Below, in pieces: positions 8,996 through 17,549 of a DNA stretch of 41,896 nt. How positions within the stretch are numbered: position 1 is the stretch's first letter; the number at the start of each line of letters is the position of its first letter. The notes beneath the pieces were generated by a model. It worked only from the letters and a program-made list of their open reading frames with translations. It searched no databases and was not told the origin of the DNA. Origin of the DNA: an uncultured Gammaproteobacteria bacterium (GTDB lineage: Bacteria > Pseudomonadota > Gammaproteobacteria > Pseudomonadales > Azotimanducaceae); assembly GCA_913050035.1 (NCBI GenBank), contig CAJXAC010000015.1, forward strand, positions 1 through 41,896, written 5' to 3'. The translations under genes were made by a program, and so were the position numbers.

Positions 8996-9478
8996 TCACA
9001 TATATGGGTCGGCCACGCCTAAATTGGCCAAAATCTGGGTCTCGATCCGCTCCATGGCCTCCGCGTCGCCATCATCAGCGTGATCGTAGCCAAGCAAATG
9101 CAGCACACCATGCACGCACAGATGGGCGACATGATGCGCCACCGTTTTACCCTGCTGCTGCGCCTCTGCAACGGCAACCGGCCAGCAGAGCGCCAAGTCT
9201 CCAAGGGGCACAGTAACGCCATCCATACCAGCAGCGGTAAAGCTCAATATATTCGTTGGCGTATTACGACCCCTGAAAGTTTGGTTCAGATCCTGAGATT
9301 CCGCAGAATCACAGACCCGCAGACATACGTCGCGCTCCAGCTGCTCATCAAGCACCACGTCCCGAACCCGCTGCAAAAGCACATCCAACCCGCTAGCCGG
9401 CCCTACAGAAAACTCTTTAAATGCTGCATGCACCAGCGTTGCAGCAACGCCGTCAGCGATCTGCAAGTCAACAGCCAA
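8996..9478 (-). CDS. ybeY: Endoribonuclease YbeY (rRNA maturation factor)
   Basis: YbeY is a metal-dependent RNase involved in 16S rRNA 3'-end processing and ribosome quality control. In the 160 aa the zinc motif H-x3-H-x5-H is complete: H123, H127 and H133 in HGVLHLLGYDH. The segment RGRNTPTNILSF (70-80), equivalent to the RN..TDVLSF family signature, is also present. The frame has no ATG near the start. The first usable codon is TTG at 9478, two bases after the ybeZ stop, so initiation probably depends on coupling to ybeZ. It is part of the conserved ybeZ-ybeY-corC-lnt set. Confidence 0.95.
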   Translation of the reverse strand: MAVDLQIADGVAATLVHAAFKEFSVGPASGLDVLLQRVRDVVLDEQLERDVCLRVCDSAESQDLNQTFRGRNTPTNILSFTAAGMDGVTVPLGDLALCWPVAVAEAQQQGKTVAHHVAHLCVHGVLHLLGYDHADDGDAEAMERIETQILANLGVADPYM

Positions 9479-9480
9479 TG

Positions 9481-10587
9481 TTAGCGGCCGCTACTCGAGC
9501 TTTGGTTATCGCCTTTTCCGGAGGGCTCGGTAAACGCTTCATAGGCGTCGACAATGCGCTGCACTAACGGATGTCGAACCACATCCTTAGAGCCAAAATG
9601 AGTGAAGCTGATCCCCTTGGTATGCCGTAGCACATTGATAACGTTCACCAGTCCGGAGTTTTCGCCTCGCGGCAAATCGATTTGGGTGATGTCTCCAGTA
9701 ACAACTGCAGTGGACCCAAAGCCGATACGCGTTAAGAACATTTTCATTTGCGCTACGGTGGTATTTTGCGATTCATCCAGAATGATATAGGCGTTATTCA
9801 AGGTACGGCCACGCATATAGGCCAAGGGCGCCACTTCAATAATATTGCGCTCAATATATTTATTGACCCGCTCAACACCGAGCATTTCGTAAAGCGCGTC
9901 GTAGAGGGGCCGTAAGTAGGGATCAATTTTTTGCGCTAGGTCACCAGGTAGAAACCCTAACTTCTCGCCCGCCTCCACTGCAGGGCGCACCAGTAAAATG
10001 CGTGATACCTGTTGCGATTCCAGCGCTTCAACCGCACATGCCACGGCCAGATAGGTTTTACCGGTACCTGCAGGGCCAACCCCGAAACTGATGTCATGAC
10101 TGCGCACTGCGCTGACATAGAGCTGCTGATTTCGACCACGCGGCTTGATGGATTTCTTTAGCGTACGAATGACCGGCCCGTCTGCTGCTTGATCCGCGGT
10201 CTGCTGCTGTTTTTGATCGATTTGGTCTTGGCGTTGTAACAACTCTTCCACTCCTGCTTCCTGCAAAAACAGATGCACCTGATCGGGCTCCAATGTTTGC
10301 TGATGCGCTGTTTCTCTATACAACTGGTGCAATAGCGCCTCTGCCGCGCGCACACGGACATCGGGGCCACTAATTTGAAATTCATTACCCCGGTTACGAA
10401 TGTGTACATCCAACCGCTGTTCGAGCTGTTTGAGATTAGCATCCACCGGGCCAACCAGTATCGCCAGACGCTCCGCATCGTCTGGCTCAAGTAAAGTACG
10501 TCGGGTTAATGGAACGACTGTGGCGGGACTCGGCGCTGCCGAGGTTTCTGCAAGGGACCGCGAGGACTCAGTATTTTGTTCGTGCAA
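9481..10587 (-). CDS. ybeZ: PhoH-family ATPase YbeZ
   Basis: The protein is a 368-aa PhoH-like P-loop ATPase, a proposed RNA helicase-type partner of YbeY. The Walker A motif GPAGTGKT lies at 171-178 and Walker B IILDESQN has D271-E272. The PhoH-specific segment VRPAVEAGEKLGFLPGD is at 200-216. The N-terminal region (residues 35-110) resembles a KH-like RNA-binding domain. An in-frame stop lies just upstream, so the TTG at 10587 is the first possible start. It adds about 20 residues before the region matching E. coli YbeZ, so a later non-ATG start remains possible. It runs directly into ybeY. Confidence 0.95.
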   Translation of the reverse strand: MHEQNTESSRSLAETSAAPSPATVVPLTRRTLLEPDDAERLAILVGPVDANLKQLEQRLDVHIRNRGNEFQISGPDVRVRAAEALLHQLYRETAHQQTLEPDQVHLFLQEAGVEELLQRQDQIDQKQQQTADQAADGPVIRTLKKSIKPRGRNQQLYVSAVRSHDISFGVGPAGTGKTYLAVACAVEALESQQVSRILLVRPAVEAGEKLGFLPGDLAQKIDPYLRPLYDALYEMLGVERVNKYIERNIIEVAPLAYMRGRTLNNAYIILDESQNTTVAQMKMFLTRIGFGSTAVVTGDITQIDLPRGENSGLVNVINVLRHTKGISFTHFGSKDVVRHPLVQRIVDAYEAFTEPSGKGDNQSSSSGR

Positions 10588-10669
10588 TGTTCACCATTTA
10601 ATTTTTAGCTTGCCGCTAGGCCTCAGCTTAAGCCTAAGTACTACGCTGTCAATTGCCCAGCGTCCGTCA

Positions 10670-12001
10670 TTAATCTGCCAGCATCACCCCACGCATAGAG
10701 TTAGGCAGCGCTTCGGTAATTTCAACTTCGCAGAATCCGCCGACTAACTCAGCGGGGCCAACGAAATTCACCACTCGGTTGTTCTCGGTACGCCCAGCGA
10801 GTTGCTTCCCCGTCGGATCTTTCTTCGCAAAACCCGTTACCAGCAGCCGTTGGCGCGTGCCCACCATCGCGTCGGCAATGGCCTCCGCCTGAGTACGCAG
10901 AGTTGCTTGCAAATGCTGCAACCGCTGTTTCTTGAGCGACTCCGGCGTATCGTCTGCTAGAGCCGCCGCTGGCGTGCCAGGACGAGCACTGTAGATAAAA
11001 CTGAAGGACACATCGAAACCCACGCGCTCAATTAAATCCATAGTGGCGTTGAAGTCCTCCTCGGTCTCGCCCGGAAAACCAACAATGAAGTCCGAAGACA
11101 GGCTTATATTTGGGCGAATCTCTCGCAGCGCGTTAATTTTATCGATGTATTGCTGAGCGGTATGACCGCGCTTCATCGCCGTCAAAATGCGATCTGAACC
11201 CGCCTGCACAGGCAGGTGCAAGTGATCGACCAATTGCGGTACGTCGCGGTACGCGTCCAGCAGACTGTCAGAAAAATCCATTGGATGAGAGGTGGTAAAA
11301 CGAATGCGCTCAACCCCCGCAATATCTGCGACGTAGTAAATAAGCTCAGCAAGATCCGCTTGATCATCGTCAATACTCCCCAGATAGGAGTTTACATTTT
11401 GCCCAAGCAGATGGATTTCACGTACCCCCTGAGCCACCAGACCACGGACTTCCTGCAGTACTGAATCGACTGAGCGGCTGACCTCTTCGCCCCGGGTATA
11501 GGGCACGACACAAAAACTACAGTACTTACTGCATCCCTCCATGATCGACACGAATGCGGAGGGGCCATCCATTTTGGGTTCTGGTAACCGATCGAACTTT
11601 TCCACTTCGGGAAATGTGACATCAACTACCGACAGCAGATTCTGCTTACGACTGTCTAACATCTCCGGTAAACGATGAATCGTCTGTGGGCCAAATACCA
11701 TGTCCACCACCGGTGCACGACGCATGATGGCATCACCTTCCTGACTGGCCACACAGCCGCCCACACCGATGACTAGGTCAGGGCGCTCAGATTTAAGTTT
11801 TTGCCAGCGACCAAGTTGATGGAAAACTTTCTCTTGGGCTTTTTCGCGAATAGAGCAGGTATTGAGCAACAATACATCCGCATCTGCTTCATTTTCAGCG
11901 CGCTCATAGCCCTGAGTTTCGCGCAGCACGTCGTACATACGCGCTGAGTCGTACTCATTCATCTGGCAGCCATGAGTTTTTACAAAAAGCTTTTTAGCCA
12001 T
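10670..12001 (-). CDS. miaB: tRNA-2-methylthio-N6-dimethylallyladenosine synthase
   Basis: MiaB is a radical-SAM methylthiotransferase that converts i6A37 to ms2i6A37 in tRNAs reading UNN codons. The chosen ATG at 12001 gives 443 aa beginning [19 protein letters not shown], the family start; the open frame extends 35 codons further but has no homology there. Three cysteines of the N-terminal cluster are at C12, C49 and C83. The radical-SAM CxxxCxxC is at C157, C161 and C164. A TRAM domain occupies the last 65 residues or so. It heads the housekeeping operon and is separated from ybeZ by 82 bases containing a weak hairpin (TAGGC/GCCTA). Confidence 0.97.
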   Translation of the reverse strand: MAKKLFVKTHGCQMNEYDSARMYDVLRETQGYERAENEADADVLLLNTCSIREKAQEKVFHQLGRWQKLKSERPDLVIGVGGCVASQEGDAIMRRAPVVDMVFGPQTIHRLPEMLDSRKQNLLSVVDVTFPEVEKFDRLPEPKMDGPSAFVSIMEGCSKYCSFCVVPYTRGEEVSRSVDSVLQEVRGLVAQGVREIHLLGQNVNSYLGSIDDDQADLAELIYYVADIAGVERIRFTTSHPMDFSDSLLDAYRDVPQLVDHLHLPVQAGSDRILTAMKRGHTAQQYIDKINALREIRPNISLSSDFIVGFPGETEEDFNATMDLIERVGFDVSFSFIYSARPGTPAAALADDTPESLKKQRLQHLQATLRTQAEAIADAMVGTRQRLLVTGFAKKDPTGKQLAGRTENNRVVNFVGPAELVGGFCEVEITEALPNSMRGVMLAD

Positions 12002-12028
12002 GCTCACTAAACCATTGCAGGGGCGGCG

Positions 12029-12034
12029 ATTATA
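12029..12034 (-). promoter_or_regulatory. Predicted -10 box of the miaB operon
   Basis: A perfect TATAAT on the minus strand at 12034-12029, preceded by TTTGCG, lies 27 bases before the miaB ATG. Transcription would start near 12022. No good -35 hexamer lies at 16-18 bases (a TTGAGA is 23 bases away), so the promoter may be weak or need an activator. Confidence 0.45.
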
Positions 12035-12156
12035 CGCAAAGTACAGCGCCACCATAGTCTCAAACCACGCCCTAAATACCCTTGAAAAGCGTCCGCCGAT
12101 CCCCAACTATCTCGCACGAGCACATACCGTTCGAAATCTTGATAAAGGCAAGCTAT

Positions 12157-12492
12157 ATGGCCGCTAAAGAAATGACTGAAAACACCTATCGGATCCTCTT
12201 CCATAATCAGGGTCAAATCTACGAGGTGTATGCGCGCAGCATCTATCAAAGCGATTTATACGGATTTGTTGAAGTCGAAGACTACGTGTTCGGCAACCAT
12301 TCGCAAATGCTCATCGACCCAGCAGAAGATCGCCTGCGTAGCGAGTTTGAAGGCGTGCAGCGCTCGTATATCCCAATGCACGCCATAGTGCGCATCGACG
12401 AGGTCGAAAAAGAGGGCGTCGCAAAAATCACTACCGGTTCCGGGGAGAAAGTTACACCCTTCCCCATGCCGATGCCCAAGGACAAAGGCTAA
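12157..12492 (+). CDS. DUF1820 family protein
   Basis: This is a small soluble protein of 111 aa from the ATG at 12157, which has an AAAGG ribosome site 8 bases upstream. It matches the DUF1820 pattern known to me: NTYRILFHNQGQIYEVYAR, SDLYGFVEVEDYVFG, an IPMHAIVRIDEVEKEG segment and a proline-rich PFPMPMPKDK tail. The function of the family is unknown; it is widespread in gammaproteobacteria. A longer frame from 12082 and a shorter one from ATG 12172 are possible. The last four bases overlap the convergent hydroxyacid oxidase gene. It is divergent from miaB, with their starts 155 bases apart. Confidence 0.85.
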   Translation: MAAKEMTENTYRILFHNQGQIYEVYARSIYQSDLYGFVEVEDYVFGNHSQMLIDPAEDRLRSEFEGVQRSYIPMHAIVRIDEVEKEGVAKITTGSGEKVTPFPMPMPKDKG

Positions 12493-13577
12493 TAACCTTC
12501 CTCCAACAACGGAAACGCACTCAACGCATGGCTTGCTCCCTGAGGCTGCCCCCGGTGAAGTAGCCCAGGGTGCAGATCAGCAATATCAGACACTCCAGTC
12601 AAAGCCAGCGAAATTTGGATTTCGCGCTCTAGAATCGACAAACCACGCAGGATTGCAGGAGCACCACCAGCCGCTGCCGCAAGGGCTTCAAAGCGCCCCA
12701 TCCCCACTGCCGTGGCGCCTAGGCATAAGCCCTTGATGACATCAGCACCGCGCATAAAACCACCGTCTACCACCACCGGCACACGCCCAGCCACCGCCTC
12801 TACCACGGCTGGTAGCGCATCAATACAGGCTACCGTGTGGTCGAGTTGACGTCCGCCATGATTCGATACATAGACCACATCAACGCCGGCCTCTACACAC
12901 TGCTTAGCGTCGTCAGGGTGCATAACGCCCTTAACGACCAATGGGATATCGAACTTTTCCTTAATGTGCGCGACCGTATCCCAGTTCATAGTGGACTGAT
13001 AATTAACGCCAGTTTGGTCGAGCATGGTGCCCGTCGCCATGCGCGCCTGCATGGGCACATAGCCTTTCATAATGTCGCGTTCACGCCGCGAGTAGACCTG
13101 CGTATCTGCGGTGAGACAGAAGCCGATATAGCCACTGTTAATCGTGCGCTCAATCTGATCATCCAACCATGCCTGATCACCAGACAGGTAAAGCTGATAA
13201 ATACGCGGTCCAGGCACCTCTTGAGCGACGGTCTCAAAATCTGGCATACACGAAGAACTTAGAATCTGCAGCACCCCAAAGTCTGCCGCAGCCTGAGCAA
13301 CCGCAGTGCCCCCATCTTCGGTGAATGCCTGAACCGACCCAATCGGCGGCAACAGCACTGGAATCCGTAACGTTTGACCGAGCATCTGGGTTGCAGTTTT
13401 GACATCACTGACGTCGCGCAGAATGCGCGGCAAAAACGTCCATGAATCTAACGCCGCGCGGTTGCGACGCAACGACGCTTCAGTATCCGCCGCACCCACC
13501 AAATAGTCCCAATCACCCTTATCTAAGTTGCTCTTAGCAACTCTAACAATATCGGTTAGTGTATTGAAATCCCCCAC
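12489..13577 (-). CDS. FMN-dependent alpha-hydroxy-acid oxidizing protein
   Basis: The protein is a 362-aa TIM-barrel flavoprotein of the lactate/glycolate/mandelate oxidase-dehydrogenase family, which oxidises an (S)-2-hydroxy acid to the 2-oxo acid. Visible active-site features are LPPIGS (76-81), YQLY (127-130), K216 in VVKGV, the catalytic H240 and R243 in SNHGGRQLD, and the FMN phosphate site VDGGFMRGADVIK. No membrane anchor loop typical of LldD is obvious, so a soluble enzyme is likely. The start is a GTG with a strong GAGGAGG site. The substrate is not predictable. It is divergent from the ferredoxin reductase gene with a 100-base gap that contains GCCAT/ATGGC (13602-13618). Confidence 0.88.
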   Translation of the reverse strand: MGDFNTLTDIVRVAKSNLDKGDWDYLVGAADTEASLRRNRAALDSWTFLPRILRDVSDVKTATQMLGQTLRIPVLLPPIGSVQAFTEDGGTAVAQAAADFGVLQILSSSCMPDFETVAQEVPGPRIYQLYLSGDQAWLDDQIERTINSGYIGFCLTADTQVYSRRERDIMKGYVPMQARMATGTMLDQTGVNYQSTMNWDTVAHIKEKFDIPLVVKGVMHPDDAKQCVEAGVDVVYVSNHGGRQLDHTVACIDALPAVVEAVAGRVPVVVDGGFMRGADVIKGLCLGATAVGMGRFEALAAAAGGAPAILRGLSILEREIQISLALTGVSDIADLHPGLLHRGQPQGASHALSAFPLLEEGY

Positions 13578-13677
13578 GCCGCCTCCTCACTCTTAAATAG
13601 CGCCATAAAGTTCATGGCATGTAAGTGCTCTCAGGGTAAACTAGCTGCCAATACAGACACAACGACAGGATAGTTTC

Positions 13678-14883
13678 ATGGCAGGTATGGTCATTATCGG
13701 TGCAGGTCACGCAGCGGGCCAAGCCGCAGCAACTTTGCGACAAGAAAAGTACACTGGCCCCATCACCATCATCGGCGACGAACCGCATTTACCCTATCAA
13801 CGACCACCGCTGTCAAAAGCCTATCTGTCTGGCAGCCAAGAAGTCGAGCGAGTTTACCTACGCGCGGAAAAGTTTTATCAGGACAAAGACATCGACCTGA
13901 AACTGTCCACCCGGGCAACGGCAATTGACCCAGACACCAAAGTCGTTGAACTGGCAGACGGCAGTAGCATCGACTACGACAAACTGCTGATCAGCACCGG
14001 CTCACGGCCGCGCATATTGAACATTCCCGGCAGTGACCTTGGCGGCATTCATTACCTGCGCACCATTGACGATGTAGACGGAATACGTGCCGAGATGCGA
14101 GAAGGCGCTAATTTGGTCATCGTCGGCGGTGGCTATATAGGCCTCGAAGTGGCCGCCGTTGGCGTCGAACAGGGCCTCAACGTACATGTCTTAGAGATGG
14201 AAGACCGCATACTGCAGCGGGTGACCACCCCCACCATGTCAAAATATTACGACGAATTGCATCGAGGCCGTGGTGTAAATATCCATACCAATACTGGAGT
14301 CACCGGCTTCAGCGGTGACGACAAGGTACAAAAAGTATTATGCGGCGACACTGAATTCGCCGCAGATATGGTTATCGTCGGCATCGGCATCGTGCCAAAT
14401 ATCGAACTCGCCCAAGCCGCGGGATTAACTTGCGACAATGGCATTGTGGTAGACGACCACTGCCGAACCTCAAACCCAGACATTTACGCGGCCGGCGACT
14501 GCACGAACCATCCAAATGCACTGCTGGATCGAAGATTACGCCTAGAGTCCGTACCGAATGCCATGGACCAGGCGCGCACTAGTGCTGCTAACATGTTGGG
14601 CGGTGATAAAAGCTATGCCGCAATTCCCTGGTTTTGGTCCGATCAATACGAACTGAAACTACAGATGGTTGGATTTTCTGCAGACGGCAACCGCGAGGTA
14701 CTGCGCGGTGATATGGCGAGTAATCAGTTCGCCGTCTTCTATTTGAAGGACAACACCGTTGTAGCGGCGGATGCGGTGAACAGCCCAAAAGAATTCATGC
14801 TGTGCAAACAACTAGTGGGCAAAGAGGCTGATGCCACAGTCCTCGCAGACAGTACTAGCGACCTGAAATCCCTGTTGGCATAG
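13678..14883 (+). CDS. Ferredoxin/rubredoxin--NAD(+) reductase (FAD-dependent)
   Basis: The 401-aa protein belongs to the two-dinucleotide-fold reductases (putidaredoxin reductase, rubredoxin reductase type). It passes electrons from NAD(P)H through FAD to a small iron-sulfur protein, usually serving a cytochrome P450 or an alkane/ring hydroxylase. It shows an N-terminal FAD site VIIGAGHAAGQAA (5-17), the family segment LPYQRPPLSKAYL, a second site VIVGGGYIGLEVA near 150, and the IYAAGDC FAD motif near 275. AGGA eight bases before the ATG is the ribosome site. No ferredoxin, rubredoxin or P450 gene is in the window, so its partner is encoded elsewhere. Confidence 0.9.
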   Translation: MAGMVIIGAGHAAGQAAATLRQEKYTGPITIIGDEPHLPYQRPPLSKAYLSGSQEVERVYLRAEKFYQDKDIDLKLSTRATAIDPDTKVVELADGSSIDYDKLLISTGSRPRILNIPGSDLGGIHYLRTIDDVDGIRAEMREGANLVIVGGGYIGLEVAAVGVEQGLNVHVLEMEDRILQRVTTPTMSKYYDELHRGRGVNIHTNTGVTGFSGDDKVQKVLCGDTEFAADMVIVGIGIVPNIELAQAAGLTCDNGIVVDDHCRTSNPDIYAAGDCTNHPNALLDRRLRLESVPNAMDQARTSAANMLGGDKSYAAIPWFWSDQYELKLQMVGFSADGNREVLRGDMASNQFAVFYLKDNTVVAADAVNSPKEFMLCKQLVGKEADATVLADSTSDLKSLLA

Positions 14884-14898
14884 CCTGTGGATGGGCCA

Positions 14899-16074
14899 CT
14901 ACAGGCCCAGAACCTGCTTGGCAATGATGTTGTGTTGTACCTCGGAAGAGCCACCAGCAATGGTGAATCCGCGATGGTGATAACGGCCTGAGGCTATATA
15001 TTCCGCCCAATCAGGGGTCACAGCGGCGCCGCCAGTGGCGGTATCTAGCGGTAATGCGAGGTAGTCGATCATCGTAAACAGCACTTCGTCCTGAGCCTGA
15101 ACCAGTTCGCTGCCCTTTAATTTCAGCATGCTCGGTTCGGCCCCAATGTCACCACCGCCATCGAAGGCGGTAAGAATTCTAAGACTCGTTGCTTCCAACG
15201 CCTGCAAACGAATATCCAATTCATTAATTGCCCTACGAGTGGCATCCAATGCTGACGAACTCCGCGACAACTGGTGTTCTAACGTCTCTCGCAGGTTAGC
15301 TAATATGCGACGATTCTCGGCCACCCGCGACACCATCAGCCGCTCGTCACCGAGCAAGCTCTTGGCCACGGTCCAACCACGATCCTCATCGCCCAAGCGC
15401 TGACTCACCGGCACCCGTACATCTTCAAAAAACACCTGATTCCATAAGCGCTTGCCATTAAACGCATACAGGGGCTTCACCGTAACGCCGGGCGAGGTCA
15501 TGTCGAACAATAGAAAGCTAATGCCTTTTTGCTGTTGTACGTCAGGATTAGTGCGCACAAGACAAAAAATCCAATCCGCAAGCTCAGCGCCAGAGGTCCA
15601 GATTTTCGAGCCGTTGATCAGATACTCGTCGCCGTCGCGTTGCGCCCGGGTACGCACACTAGCGAGGTCGGAGCCCGCCTGAGGTTCTGAGTAGCCCTGA
15701 CAAAACCATAGATCTGCATTGCGAATTTTGGGTAAAAACTCAGCTTTCTGTGCCTCACTGCCATATTTGATGATCGCGGGACCGACCATATTAAAGCCGA
15801 AACCAGACAACGCCGGAGCGTGAAATTTCCGGCACGCCACGTCAAAAATATGCCGATAAGTTAAATTCCAGCCCGTGCCACCGTAGGCAACCGGCCAATT
15901 CGGCGCAGCCCAACCCTGAGCATTAAGGATGCGTGTCCATTCTGTCAGCTCATCCTTCGATACCGACGCACCATTGCGCACTTTTGCAGCTGTCTGGCTG
16001 GGCAAATTGGCGGCTAAAAACTCTTCCACCTGTTGTTGAAATGCCAACTGCTCCGCTGAAAATTGAAAACGCAT
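14899..16074 (-). CDS. Acyl-CoA dehydrogenase family protein
   Basis: The ATG at 16074 gives 391 aa beginning MRFQFSAEQLAFQQQVEEFL; GGGAG stands before it. An upstream ATG in frame adds 12 unconvincing residues. The family pattern is clear: N-terminal helices, the FAD segment WFCQGYSEPQAGSDLAS, NGSKIWTSGAELADW and a C-terminal helical domain ending in GGSSEVQHNIIAKQVLGL. Members introduce an alpha-beta double bond in acyl-CoA esters with FAD and pass electrons to ETF. This type resembles those acting on bulky, for example steroid side-chain or branched, acyl-CoAs, but that is inference. It converges with the ferredoxin reductase gene (15 bases apart) and diverges from the PTPS homologue. Confidence 0.92.
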   Translation of the reverse strand: MRFQFSAEQLAFQQQVEEFLAANLPSQTAAKVRNGASVSKDELTEWTRILNAQGWAAPNWPVAYGGTGWNLTYRHIFDVACRKFHAPALSGFGFNMVGPAIIKYGSEAQKAEFLPKIRNADLWFCQGYSEPQAGSDLASVRTRAQRDGDEYLINGSKIWTSGAELADWIFCLVRTNPDVQQQKGISFLLFDMTSPGVTVKPLYAFNGKRLWNQVFFEDVRVPVSQRLGDEDRGWTVAKSLLGDERLMVSRVAENRRILANLRETLEHQLSRSSSALDATRRAINELDIRLQALEATSLRILTAFDGGGDIGAEPSMLKLKGSELVQAQDEVLFTMIDYLALPLDTATGGAAVTPDWAEYIASGRYHHRGFTIAGGSSEVQHNIIAKQVLGL

Positions 16075-16113
16075 CCAGTCTTTTCTCCCAAATCCTACTG
16101 ACCCCATCATAGG

Positions 16114-16134
16114 CTTGAGAGTGATAGACTCAAG
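16114..16134. promoter_or_regulatory. Inverted repeat in the acyl-CoA dehydrogenase / PTPS divergent spacer
   Basis: CTTGAG (16114-16119) and CTCAAG (16129-16134) form perfect 6-bp arms around nine bases. The element ends just before the ATG at 16137 and sits between two divergent genes only 62 bases apart, so it could be an operator controlling both. No specific regulator can be named. Confidence 0.3.
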
Positions 16135-16136
16135 TG

Positions 16137-16625
16137 ATGCATACCACTATCGAAATAAGTAAAGAATATCTGCACTTTGCCGCAGCCCACTTCACCCTGT
16201 TCAGCGCCACCGAACGGGAAAATCTGCACGGCCACAATTTTCAGGTCACCTTGAACGCTACCGCGCCAGTTCATGACGATGGCCTAACGTTCGACTACAA
16301 CATTTTGAAAAAAACACTCAAGGCACTGTGCGACGAATACGACGAGCAAGTGCTCATGCCCACGCAGTCGCCCTATTTGGAATTTGAGAAAGACAACGAA
16401 TTCACCTATGTCTTATTCAACGGCGAACGCATCCCCTTTCTCGAGCGCGACCTGACGCTACTGCCGATCCGCAATGTCACCGTAGAAGAGTTAGCCCATC
16501 ACTTTTTAGATCGCCTGGTTGCAGATCCAACCATCGCAGCCTTGGATATTGAGCATCTATTACTCCGCTGCGCGTCAGGAGAAGGCCAGTGGGCACGCGC
16601 TGAATGGTGGTCAGAGCCATCCTAG
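16137..16625 (+). CDS. 6-pyruvoyl-tetrahydropterin synthase / QueD-like protein
   Basis: The 162-aa protein belongs to the PTPS/QueD superfamily, zinc enzymes that act on dihydroneopterin triphosphate or relatives. The zinc ligands H18 (AAAHF), H31 and H33 (LHGHNF) are present, as is the C-terminal VTVEELA segment equivalent to the PTSEVLA of QueD. The catalytic cysteine that PTPS and QueD carry shortly before HGH is absent: the stretch from H18 to H31 has no cysteine but has glutamates at 26 and 28. Replacement of cysteine by glutamate here is the mark of PTPS-III enzymes, which make 6-hydroxymethyl-dihydropterin for folate. It is longer than QueD (about 120 aa) because of an insert around 75-110. 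A GTG directly precedes the chosen ATG. Which reaction it performs is open. Confidence 0.8.
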   Translation: MHTTIEISKEYLHFAAAHFTLFSATERENLHGHNFQVTLNATAPVHDDGLTFDYNILKKTLKALCDEYDEQVLMPTQSPYLEFEKDNEFTYVLFNGERIPFLERDLTLLPIRNVTVEELAHHFLDRLVADPTIAALDIEHLLLRCASGEGQWARAEWWSEPS

Positions 16626-16640
16626 CGAATACAGATTTTC

Positions 16641-16790
16641 GGCAACCAGATACCATCCGACCGGGTTTACGGTTGCCGGTACGGTCATACCGCAGAGGCC
16701 GGAGTTTAGTCCGGTACCGGTCTAAATTATTGTTTCAGGTAACCGCTGATAAGGGCAGAAGATATTCCAACAATTGGATATCTTGGCTGC
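16641..16790. repeat. Highly palindromic spacer between the PTPS homologue and an SDR
   Basis: Four inverted repeats are packed in 150 bases. GGCAACC (16641-16647) pairs with GGTTGCC (16671-16677). CCGGTAC (16676-16682) pairs with GTACCGG (16714-16720), enclosing CGGTcatACCG and CCGGagtttagtCCGG. A long hairpin runs from AAGATAT (16759) through the loop CAA to ATATCTT (16784) with one bulged T, extendable by GCAG/CTGC. No T-run follows, so a simple terminator is unlikely. It could be an RNA element in the leader of the following SDR or a set of protein-binding sites. I recognise no known family. Confidence 0.4.
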
Positions 16791-16844
16791 TGGTGACCCG
16801 GACCTATTTGGTTCAACCTACGCTTAAACTTTAAGGACGTCTCT

Positions 16845-17540
16845 ATGCCACATCTTGTCATCACCGGCGCCAGTGCGGGGATTGGTGCAGCAACCGCCGA
16901 ACTCTTTCAAAACAATGGCTTTGACATTGTTAACCTGTCGCGCAAACCCTGTCCGGTGGCAGGCGTAACGAACATCCCGTGCGACTTGTCGGAGTCGGAT
17001 TTCATTCAGGCAATCCAAGATGACTTGTACAATGCGCTCCGCGACAGCGCCCAGATCACGCTGATTCATAACGCTGCGTTGCTGATCAATGACAACATCG
17101 CCAGTACCGACTCGGAGCAACTGCGACGCGTACTCGAAATCAATGTGGTCGCTGCAAGCAGCCTCAACCAGATACTTATTCCGCGTATGGGCACCGGGTC
17201 GTCAGTGCTATACGTGGGTTCTACTCTGGGTGAGAAAGCGGTGCCCAATAGCTTTACCTACGCTACCAGCAAACACGCAGTTATCGGCATGATGCGCGCC
17301 ACCTGCCAAGATCTGGCCGGCAGCGGTGTACATACTGTATGTATCAATCCGGGCTTTACCAATACTGAGATGCTGCGCGAACACGTGCCGGCAGATGTCA
17401 TGCCACAGATCGCTGCCATGAGCGCTTTCGAACGCTTGATCGAGCCAGAAGAAATAGCTACAGCGCTGTTATTTGCCGCCCAAAACCCCGTACTCAACGG
17501 CGCCGCCATCAACGCCAATCTTGGGCAAATCGAGCGCTAG
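16845..17540 (+). CDS. Short-chain dehydrogenase/reductase
   Basis: This is a 231-aa classical SDR with the NAD(P) site TGASAGIG (7-14) and catalytic S126, Y139 and K143 in YATSK. The NNAG-like HNAAL motif lies at 75-79. AAGGA seven bases before the ATG is a good ribosome site. Because it follows a PTPS homologue on the same strand, a sepiapterin-reductase-like or dihydromonapterin-reductase-like role in making a tetrahydropterin is conceivable, but the 219-base spacer argues that it may have its own control. The substrate is not determinable from sequence. Confidence 0.85.
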   Translation: MPHLVITGASAGIGAATAELFQNNGFDIVNLSRKPCPVAGVTNIPCDLSESDFIQAIQDDLYNALRDSAQITLIHNAALLINDNIASTDSEQLRRVLEINVVAASSLNQILIPRMGTGSSVLYVGSTLGEKAVPNSFTYATSKHAVIGMMRATCQDLAGSGVHTVCINPGFTNTEMLREHVPADVMPQIAAMSAFERLIEPEEIATALLFAAQNPVLNGAAINANLGQIER

Positions 17541-17549
17541 TCCCAGTAC

